This document shows positions 7,324 through 12,967 of a stretch of 12,967 bases of DNA, piece after piece. Within the stretch, counting starts at the first letter, position 1. Every line of letters begins with the position of its first letter. The translations under genes and the position numbers were made by a program. This stretch comes from Betaproteobacteria bacterium UBA2293 (GTDB lineage Bacteria; Pseudomonadota; Gammaproteobacteria; Burkholderiales; Rhodocyclaceae), in the NCBI GenBank assembly GCA_002345845.1, contig DDWF01000257.1, forward strand, positions 1 to 12,967, given 5' to 3'. The notes under the pieces were generated by a model. That model did no database searches and was not told the DNA's origin. It saw only the letters and a list, made by a program, of their open reading frames with translations.

Positions 7324-9000
7324 TCAGGAATTGACGCTCGCTGTTTTCACGGACTGGCCGCGGAACCACTGTTCCATCATCATCGAAATCCAGATCATTT
7401 CACCGTAGTAGCCGGGATGTTCGTACAAGTAACGGCTAAACAACGTGTCCACGAAGTCAGCACGCAGTATCTCGCGATCAACCAGGCCGCGCACGGAATC
7501 TTCCGCCAACGATTTCAGAGCGGAATCTTTGGCAGTCCAGACGCCGAATGGCAGGCCGAATCCCTGTTTTTTCTTGGTCAGGATTTCGTCGGGCAGGAAG
7601 CCGCGCAGTGCTTCCTTGAAGAACCAGCGCAATTTCAGGCCCTTCAGCTTGTATTCCGTGGGCAACTTCAGGGAGAACGCGAGGAGTTCGTCATCCAGCA
7701 TCGGGAAGCCGACTTCCAGGCCGGCCAGCCGGGTTGTTCCGCAGACCTTGGGCAGGTCATTTTCACCCAGCGTGAAGCGCCAATCGAAGGCGAGTTCGCG
7801 ATTGGTAGCGCTACCGGCTTGCGGGCTGTTCCACACCTGCCGTTGGAGTTGCAAAGGCGCGGCAAGATCGACGCCTGCGAGGAAGCCGTCAGTGAATACC
7901 TGCTGCAGACCAAGACGGGTAACCAGGTTGTACATCTGCAGTCGATCCGGCATTGGGACGCTGGCTTGCTCGACGTAGCTGGCCGCCTTGCGGATGAGGG
8001 GAATGCCTTTGCCGATACCGGTTGCCAGGAAGGGCTCAAGTACTGACTCCCTGAGAACCCCCGGAACATTCTGGTAGAAGTTGAAGACGCGCTGCTTGGC
8101 GTAGCGGGAGTTGCCGCCAAACAACTCGTCGCCGCCGTCGCCGGCCAGTATCCGGGTGACGCCATCTTCACGCGCCATCTTGGCGCAGTAGTAGGCCGGC
8201 AGTGCCGAGGAGTTGCCGAAAGGCTGATCGTACGATGCGGCCACTTCCGGAATGCTGCGCAGCAGGTCCTGCGGAGTGACGTAATACTCGTGGTGCTCGG
8301 TTTTGAATTGCTTGGCCGCTAATCGGGCAAATTCCATTTCGTCATAGCCCTCGGCCTCGAATCCGATTGAATAGCTGGCAGCCGGTCGCCCCAGAACCTG
8401 GCCAATCATGCCGGCGACCGTGGAACTGTCAGTACCACCACTGAGGAAGCAGCCAGCCTTGCCGCCATCGAGTTGCCGCGCTACGGCTTTTTTCAGCAAC
8501 TCCCTGAATTCCACACGCAATTGATCGAAGGATGGTTGCAGTGACTCGGCAAAGACGGGATTCCAGTATGGCGCGACGGTCAGGCGTGCCTTTTCGAACA
8601 GGACGTAATGCCCGGGGGGAACGCGACAAACGCCCTTGAAGATGGTCCGTGGCGAGGGGATGGTGTGGCAATAGAAGTAGTCGAAGATCGCTTGCGGGTC
8701 GACTTCAGCCGAGCCTCCGGCCACTTCGTCCGCACGCTCGGCAAACTCCAGCTGGCCATCTGTGTGGCGATAGCACAACGAACGAACCGCAAATTTGTCG
8801 ATTGCCATGAAAACACCACCGCCGGGGATACTGATTGCAACTGCATAATCGCCGGCCACTCGGTTGGGTGCCTCACAACCATAGCGACTGTAGGCAGCTT
8901 GCCAGGCTGCCAAGGCGCCCTGGCTGGCGGCAACTGATTGCAGATCATCATCGATAAAGCGTGGCTTTCCGAGAACGAGGTTGTTCGGGCTGGGTGTCAT
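7324..9000 (-). CDS. Asparagine-synthetase-like amide ligase lacking the glutaminase Cys
   Basis: This 558-residue protein has a complete C-terminal asparagine-synthetase (ATP-pyrophosphatase) domain. The PP-loop SGGTDSS lies at 187-193, followed by SIGFEAEGYDEMEFAR near 211-226, AGDGGDELFGG at 286-296, and the late KKKQGFGLPFGVW at 476-488. ATP activation of a carboxylate by adenylation is therefore likely. The N-terminal part (about 1-150) resembles only the second half of a class II glutaminase domain, with GDYAVA at 50-55 and DKFAVRSL at 68-75. The usual MCGI start, whose Cys2 hydrolyses glutamine, is absent. The start cannot move upstream: the frame is closed at 9106-9108 and has no ATG, GTG or TTG in between. 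Relatives without this Cys, such as beta-lactam synthetase, use an amine other than glutamine-derived ammonia. Relatives in polysaccharide loci amidate uronic acids. The gene is 55 bases after the polymerase gene and 22 before the TPR gene. The substrate is unknown. Confidence 0.88.
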   Translation of the reverse strand: MTPSPNNLVLGKPRFIDDDLQSVAASQGALAAWQAAYSRYGCEAPNRVAGDYAVAISIPGGGVFMAIDKFAVRSLCYRHTDGQLEFAERADEVAGGSAEVDPQAIFDYFYCHTIPSPRTIFKGVCRVPPGHYVLFEKARLTVAPYWNPVFAESLQPSFDQLRVEFRELLKKAVARQLDGGKAGCFLSGGTDSSTVAGMIGQVLGRPAASYSIGFEAEGYDEMEFARLAAKQFKTEHHEYYVTPQDLLRSIPEVAASYDQPFGNSSALPAYYCAKMAREDGVTRILAGDGGDELFGGNSRYAKQRVFNFYQNVPGVLRESVLEPFLATGIGKGIPLIRKAASYVEQASVPMPDRLQMYNLVTRLGLQQVFTDGFLAGVDLAAPLQLQRQVWNSPQAGSATNRELAFDWRFTLGENDLPKVCGTTRLAGLEVGFPMLDDELLAFSLKLPTEYKLKGLKLRWFFKEALRGFLPDEILTKKKQGFGLPFGVWTAKDSALKSLAEDSVRGLVDREILRADFVDTLFSRYLYEHPGYYGEMIWISMMMEQWFRGQSVKTASVNS

Positions 9001-9055
9001 AGTTTGTTCTTCGCAGTACGCTTTCGCAGGATGTTGCAGGGAAAGGAGGGCGTGA

Positions 9056-11455
9056 TTAAGGGTGTAGTTTCGGTACCCTGCGCTTCGCGCCGTGAATATT
9101 GAGTGTCAGGGCAAGCAGTACCAGGAGATAGAAAACAAAAGCAAGCCTGGGCGTGTCGATCAGGCTATCGAACATCCCGACAACCAGGAAACCAACAATG
9201 GCGGCCAGCAGATAGGGGGCCAGCTCATGTTGTCTGGATTTTCCGAAGGTAAGGCGGGAAACAGCTGCCCCGACGAGCAATAAAAATATCAAGAGTCCGA
9301 CAATACCTTGATCAAAAATGACGTTCACCAGGATATTTTTTGCATGCCATGGCATGTGATCGCGGTCACTGCTGAAAAACCAGTTCTGCATATCAAGGTC
9401 GAAATCGCTGTTTTGCAGCAGATTCGGGCCACCTGGGGTTGTCAGCGTGATAGTGTCAATCTCAGCCGACCCGCTGCGATTGGCAATCGCTATCGAGAAT
9501 ATTTTTGTGCGTGGTGCGTACCATGATCCGTACCCAAGAAGCTTTCCCTTTAGTTGAACGCGTGCTGACTGGATCTCTTCGTCCGGCTTGAGCTTCGCTT
9601 GGCCAATGGCACATTCCGCAGCGTAGAGCAAATGCTTTTCGCACACTTCGACCGTAATCGTAGCCCCTGATTTAGCCCGTACTTGCAACGTCGCCTCAAA
9701 CGGCCCGCTCGCGTCAAAATCAAGCCTTTGGGAAACCCGCAATGCATCACCAAAACTAATTCCTCTTCTTGGTGCGACAAGGACTAAGGACGATTTCTCC
9801 TGTTCTTTAATGACTTGATAGGTGCCGGGAAACTTGTTGTCGGGTATCGCGTAGAAGTAGTTTGCGGAATAGCGTCCCAAACCTTTGCCAAATGCAACAT
9901 CTAGTTCGTCCTGCAGCATGGACATGCTCAGGTTCCAGTGGTCGAATCGCCCGTCAAGATCCTTTTCGGAAGTAGCAAAACGCTCACCGACATACGCACC
10001 GCCGACGAAAACCGCTACCACTGCACAGATTGCTACGCTTCCACCAAAAAAATTAGCTTGCCAGCGAATATCGTTTGGCCAGATCGGCGAGGCCGAAAAT
10101 GCTCCGCGTGTTACGACGGCAGAGACAACGAGCATGCTGCCCAGCATTCCCCAGAGCGCTCCTTCGCCCCCCCAATGGAATGCAACGTGTACCGCCGAAA
10201 ATGCGAGAGCTGAAAATCCTGCAGAGCAATAGATATATCGATCACTGGCCTGTCGCTTTTTTGACCAATAGAGAAAGGCCAGCATGCAAATGAATAGCGC
10301 CGCATATGCAATGTAGGGTCCCTTCTCCACGAAGCTGAGCAGAAGGATGATCAGTCCGCCGGCAATCAGGCCAATCACCGTACCGACAAAGTACTGCCCT
10401 GGTTTGATGCCACGTAACTGGGCTGGCATCGACAGTGCCACCGCCACCACCCCCATCAGCGCCATCAGTCCCCGATAACCGCCACCTGCAAAGACGGCAA
10501 ACGCCATTGCACCGAGCATTATCAAGGCTGTCGTCCAGCGTAGTGGCCCCCAGATCGGCTGGTGTAGTTGCGCTGACTCACCTCCGACAAGGTTGCGTGT
10601 TTGCCAGGCAAGCAGTGGCAAGGCAACGATCAGTGCCAAGTAAACACCGCGCGAAAAGGTGGTCAGCGCAGCATAGGCTGCCAGGATGACCAGGGCGATC
10701 GAGAATACATGGTGAAGCCATGTGCGTGAGTTCCGCACGGCCCAAATGGCAAATGGGGCCGTCAGCAGCAACCATCCATCGAGAGCGGCGCCGCCAACGT
10801 GCATTTCCCAGAACAGGGCTGTAGATCGGTAATCGCTGGAAAAATTGAGTAAATCGGTAAATGCCAGACGCTCCCACAACGCAGCCAGCGATGCGGTGCC
10901 CAGCCCCATCGCCATCCCCCAGGCCAATTTGCTACCGGCACCTTGTTGTGGATCGCGCTGAAGTTGTGCGATCAATGGCAACAACAAGAGAGCTAGGAAA
11001 AAGCTTTTGCCAATGCGGATGCTGTTCATCGAGCCGTCGTAACCTTGAAACCAGCCGAACGAAAATCCCCCGGCATCGACAAATCCGCGAACCATCGAGA
11101 TAGACACCGAGAATGCCATCAACATCAAAAACACCGGCAGCAGCCACGAGCGGCGCGATGAGCCGCTATGCGGTTGATACACGAATCTCCGCGCATAGCC
11201 TCCTGAGGCCATGGCAAGAACCATCAGATCAACTTCCTCGAAGGTAAGCCAACCCGTCCACGGAGCAAATCCAACTACTGGCAGCAGCGCTGGAACGATC
11301 ACCAAAAACCAGGAGAGCCTGTGGTAGGCCAGAATGCCTGTCGCGACGAATAGTACGGTCGCGAAAACATGGCCGAGCGGATAGTGCCAGGCCAAGAATC
11401 CACCAAGTACAAAAGCAGTCAGCGCAGCCAGCAGATCACGCAGACGCCCGAACAT
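9056..11455 (-). CDS. Large O-antigen ligase/polymerase-type protein with inserted periplasmic domain
   Basis: This 799-residue inner-membrane protein is of the O-antigen ligase/Wzy type. It probably polymerises repeat units or transfers glycan in the periplasm. Many hydrophobic segments span residues 8-490. The family-type TTFSRGVY lies at 265-272, and RFDHWNLSMSM at about 503-513 precedes GKGLGRYSANYF at 523-534. In ordinary members this is closely followed by a His-containing helix start. Here WHAKNILVNVIFDQGIVGLL lies only at 703-722, after about 165 extra residues. The insert (about 536-700) is predicted soluble and beta-rich, and ends in PNLLQNSDFDLDMQNWFFSS, which resembles the first strand of CBM4/9-type jelly-roll modules. 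Membrane segments then resume to about 787, including GMFDSLIDTPRLAF. At 799 residues it is far longer than the 400-450 usual for such enzymes, and there is also extra membrane sequence at 310-480. It lies 38 bases after the acyl carrier protein gene. I cannot tell whether it is a polymerase or a ligase from sequence. Confidence 0.85.
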   Translation of the reverse strand: MFGRLRDLLAALTAFVLGGFLAWHYPLGHVFATVLFVATGILAYHRLSWFLVIVPALLPVVGFAPWTGWLTFEEVDLMVLAMASGGYARRFVYQPHSGSSRRSWLLPVFLMLMAFSVSISMVRGFVDAGGFSFGWFQGYDGSMNSIRIGKSFFLALLLLPLIAQLQRDPQQGAGSKLAWGMAMGLGTASLAALWERLAFTDLLNFSSDYRSTALFWEMHVGGAALDGWLLLTAPFAIWAVRNSRTWLHHVFSIALVILAAYAALTTFSRGVYLALIVALPLLAWQTRNLVGGESAQLHQPIWGPLRWTTALIMLGAMAFAVFAGGGYRGLMALMGVVAVALSMPAQLRGIKPGQYFVGTVIGLIAGGLIILLLSFVEKGPYIAYAALFICMLAFLYWSKKRQASDRYIYCSAGFSALAFSAVHVAFHWGGEGALWGMLGSMLVVSAVVTRGAFSASPIWPNDIRWQANFFGGSVAICAVVAVFVGGAYVGERFATSEKDLDGRFDHWNLSMSMLQDELDVAFGKGLGRYSANYFYAIPDNKFPGTYQVIKEQEKSSLVLVAPRRGISFGDALRVSQRLDFDASGPFEATLQVRAKSGATITVEVCEKHLLYAAECAIGQAKLKPDEEIQSARVQLKGKLLGYGSWYAPRTKIFSIAIANRSGSAEIDTITLTTPGGPNLLQNSDFDLDMQNWFFSSDRDHMPWHAKNILVNVIFDQGIVGLLIFLLLVGAAVSRLTFGKSRQHELAPYLLAAIVGFLVVGMFDSLIDTPRLAFVFYLLVLLALTLNIHGAKRRVPKLHP

Positions 11456-11493
11456 GGCAGCTCTTTACAACTGAATCAGAACAACGGAGGACA

Positions 11494-11745
11494 TCATCCG
11501 GCCAGTTTGCCGTCTACAAACTCAACCAGCGATCCGACGGTGGCAAAGGTGCTGCCTTCGATCTCGTCGTCTTCGACGGTGAAGCCGAAACGGTCCTCAA
11601 AACCGGTGATCAGGGCAACCACCGCCATCGAATCAAGCTCGGGAATGGCGCCAAGGAGTGGCGTGCTGGCAGTAAACTCAGCCGCACGACCGTTCAAACT
11701 CAGAATTTCGTCCAGAAGGGACAGCACTTCCTTTTCGGTATTCAA
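11494..11745 (-). CDS. Acyl carrier protein, TTG start
   Basis: This 83-residue acidic protein is an acyl or peptidyl carrier protein. The phosphopantetheine site is the Ser in ELDSMAVVAL (Ser39), with typical helices around it: EVLSLLDEILSL at 6-17 and ALITGFEDRFGF at about 44-55. The acidic TVEDDEIEGSTFATVGSLVEFV at the end matches the helix III and IV region. A carrier of this kind is loaded by an AMP-forming ligase or by acyl transfer, and hands the group to an acceptor. The start must be TTG at 11745, because an in-frame TAG at 11755-11757 blocks extension and the first internal ATG codes for the residue after Ser39. AGGAG lies six bases upstream. It is the first gene of the long minus-strand run and lies head to head with the acyl-CoA ligase, which is a plausible loading partner. 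Its sequence is more like a dedicated carrier of a secondary pathway than the housekeeping fatty-acid protein. Confidence 0.88.
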   Translation of the reverse strand: MNTEKEVLSLLDEILSLNGRAAEFTASTPLLGAIPELDSMAVVALITGFEDRFGFTVEDDEIEGSTFATVGSLVEFVDGKLAG

Positions 11746-11751
11746 GCCTTG

Positions 11752-11756
11752 CTCCT
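11752..11756 (-). promoter_or_regulatory. Ribosome binding site of the acyl carrier protein gene
   Basis: Minus-strand AGGAG lies six bases before the TTG at 11745. The in-frame TAG overlaps this site by its last two bases, so translation cannot begin further upstream. This fixes the unusual start codon. Confidence 0.75.
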
Positions 11757-11780
11757 ACGACAACAGTATGGGGAGGCCGA

Positions 11781-11786
11781 ATTATA
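11781..11786 (-). promoter_or_regulatory. Candidate sigma-70 -10 box of the eight-gene operon
   Basis: The plus-strand ATTATA reads as a perfect TATAAT on the minus strand, about 35 bases before the TTG of the carrier protein gene. This would give a leader of roughly 30 bases that includes the AGGAG site. At 16-18 bases upstream there is no good TTGACA match (the sequence is around CAGTGG), and a C-run directly precedes the box. If real, the promoter may need an activator. Confidence 0.45.
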
Positions 11787-11858
11787 GGGGGAGAATGCCA
11801 TTTCCACTGTGAGATACTCCACTTCGTCATACTCCGTTTCCTGCCAGACTACCTGCCC

Positions 11859-12967
11859 ATGCGAGACTCGACGCTTCTACCCGAACTGATTGCCCGCGCC
11901 GCCGAGCGCGACGCCGCCGCCCCCGCCCTCACCTACGGCAAGACCACCCTCAGCTATGGCGAATTGCAGGAATCCGTTTCCCGCTTTGCCAGCGGCCTGA
12001 TCGGACTTGGTCTGGCGCGCGGCGAGCGGGTGGCCATCTACCTGGAAAAACGCTTCGAAACGGTGATCGCCAGCTTCGGCGCACCGGCGGCTGGCGGCGT
12101 GTTCGTCCCGCTCAATCCGCTGCTCAAGCCGGAACAGGTGGGTTACATCATGCGCGACTGCAATGTCCGCGTGCTGGTGACCTCGCCCGAGCGCCTGGCC
12201 CTGCTCCAGGAAACCCTGCCGGCCTGCCACGATCTGCGCCATGTGGTCGTGCTGGATGCAGCCGATGCGCTGCCGATGCTCGGCGCCCTGAACGTGCTGC
12301 GCTGGAGCACGCTGCTTGCAGCGCCCTCGGCGCCCGGCCACCGGGTCATCGACACCGACGTTGTCGGCATTCTTTACACCTCCGGCAGCACCGGCAAGCC
12401 AAAGGGCGTGGTGCTCTCGCACCGCAACATGGTGGCCGGCGCCAAGAGCGTGGCCAGTTATCTGGAAAACCATGCCGGCGACACGCTGCTCGCTGCCTTG
12501 CCCCTGTCTTTCGATGCCGGATTCAGCCAGTTGACGACAGCCTTCCATGTCGGCGCCCGGGTCGTGCTGCTGAATTACCTGTTGCCGCGCGATGTGATCA
12601 AGGCGATCGAACGCGAAAAGGTCACCGGCCTGACCGCGGTGCCGCCGCTGTACATCCAGCTGACCCAGCTGGCCTGGCCGGAAAACATCACCGGGCATCT
12701 GCGTTATTTCGCCAACACCGGCGGTCGCATGCCGCGCGAGACGCTCGATGCCCTGCGCCGCCACCTACCGCAGAGCAAGCCCTTCCTGATGTATGGCCTG
12801 ACCGAGGCTTTCCGCTCGACCTTCCTGCCGCCGGCCGAAGTCGACAAGCGCCCGGACTCCATCGGCAAGGCCATTCCCAATGCCGAAATTCTCGTGCTGC
12901 GCGAGGATGGCTCGCCCTGCGCGCCCAACGAGCCGGGCGAACTGGTGCATCGCGGCGCGCTGGTCGG
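11859..12967 (+). CDS. AMP-forming acyl-CoA/ACP ligase (partial, exosortase A-locus type)
   Basis: This is the first 369 codons of an acyl-adenylate-forming enzyme, open to the window end. Such enzymes activate a carboxylic acid with ATP and pass it to CoA or to a carrier-protein thiol. The phosphate-binding motif YTSGSTGKPKG is at residues 173-183. LPLSFDAGFSQL follows near 213-224, then NTGGRMP, and the adenine-side motif MYGLTE is at 311-316. The N-terminus LSYGELQESVSRFASGLIGLGLARGERVAIYL is the usual opening of the family. The C-terminal subdomain with the catalytic Lys is missing because of the window edge, not because of a mutation. The sequence resembles the AMP-forming ligases found in exosortase A-associated loci, often next to a PLP-dependent decarboxylase. 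That neighbour would lie to the right and cannot be seen. The ATG at 11859 fits the family start but has no clear ribosome site. The gene is GC-rich (38 of 60 bases at 12421-12480). The natural substrate is unknown. Confidence 0.9.
   Translation, partial: MRDSTLLPELIARAAERDAAAPALTYGKTTLSYGELQESVSRFASGLIGLGLARGERVAIYLEKRFETVIASFGAPAAGGVFVPLNPLLKPEQVGYIMRDCNVRVLVTSPERLALLQETLPACHDLRHVVVLDAADALPMLGALNVLRWSTLLAAPSAPGHRVIDTDVVGILYTSGSTGKPKGVVLSHRNMVAGAKSVASYLENHAGDTLLAALPLSFDAGFSQLTTAFHVGARVVLLNYLLPRDVIKAIEREKVTGLTAVPPLYIQLTQLAWPENITGHLRYFANTGGRMPRETLDALRRHLPQSKPFLMYGLTEAFRSTFLPPAEVDKRPDSIGKAIPNAEILVLREDGSPCAPNEPGELVHRGALV

Larger units (their letters stand above)
11746..11858. promoter_or_regulatory. 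Divergent promoter region between carrier protein and ligase genes
   Basis: These 113 bases separate the start codons of two head-to-head genes and must hold control signals for the minus-strand operon, the ligase, or both. The minus-strand direction has a perfect TATAAT. On the plus strand I see only weak candidates, such as TGAGATACT, an extended -10-like string near 11810. I find no convincing sigma-54 (-24/-12) site and no long inverted repeat. Confidence 0.5.

Noticed and set aside
7261..8046. Plus-strand open frame of 261 codons across the asparagine-synthetase-like gene
   Set aside because: It lies opposite a gene with strong family motifs. Its own translation shows no recognisable motif or plausible start context.
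11877..12764. Long minus-strand open frame (295 codons) opposite the acyl-CoA ligase
   Set aside because: Its predicted protein is rich in Gly, Arg, Gln and His with no domain pattern, as expected for the antisense of GC-rich coding DNA. The plus strand has a clear adenylating enzyme with ordered motifs.
1..12967. CRISPR array, tRNA, rRNA, insertion sequence or transposase
   Set aside because: I looked for regularly spaced repeats, tRNA-like cloverleaf sequence with CCA ends and transposase motifs on both strands and found none. Nearly all of the window is occupied by the ten genes.

Overview
The window looks like part of an extracellular polysaccharide locus of a Gram-negative bacterium. 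GC-rich flanks, the gene content and the codon usage suggest a betaproteobacterium, possibly of the Rhodocyclales. That placement is a judgement from gene style, because there is no rRNA or other marker here. The AMP-forming acyl-CoA ligase at the right edge and the small acyl carrier protein beside it resemble the accessory genes of exosortase A (XrtA/PEP-CTERM) exopolysaccharide loci. No exosortase gene lies in the window itself.

Layout. At the left, one plus-strand gene (79-1533) encodes a Wzx-type flippase. It runs tail to tail, with overlapping stop codons, into a run of eight minus-strand genes that reads from about 11745 down to 1530. In transcription order these are: an acyl carrier protein; a very large O-antigen-ligase/polymerase-type membrane protein with an extra periplasmic domain; an asparagine-synthetase-like enzyme without the glutaminase cysteine; a secreted TPR protein; three membrane acyltransferases (the last fused to an SGNH domain); and an FkbM-type methyltransferase. 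Gaps are 22-91 bases and I see no convincing internal terminator, so one operon is likely. It probably starts at a perfect TATAAT box in the 113-base divergent region 11746-11858. On the other side of that region, the plus-strand acyl-CoA ligase (11859 onward) is cut by the window end.

How the parts could work together (inference). A repeat unit built elsewhere on undecaprenyl phosphate would be flipped by the Wzx-like protein and polymerised or transferred by the Wzy/WaaL-like protein. Before or after that it would be modified by O-acylation, O-methylation and possibly amide formation. The ligase plus acyl carrier protein may supply an activated acyl or aminoacyl group. There is no glycosyltransferase in the window, so this is the export, polymerisation and decoration part of a larger locus.

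Base composition changes sharply. The acyltransferase block is AT-rich (sampled 60-base lines at 33-35% GC), while the flanks reach about 63%. The drop can be seen inside the 3' half of the flippase gene. This suggests an exchanged modification cassette. The most interesting single items are the Cys-less asparagine-synthetase homologue, whose start cannot be moved upstream, and the polymerase with a jelly-roll-like domain inserted in its catalytic periplasmic loop.
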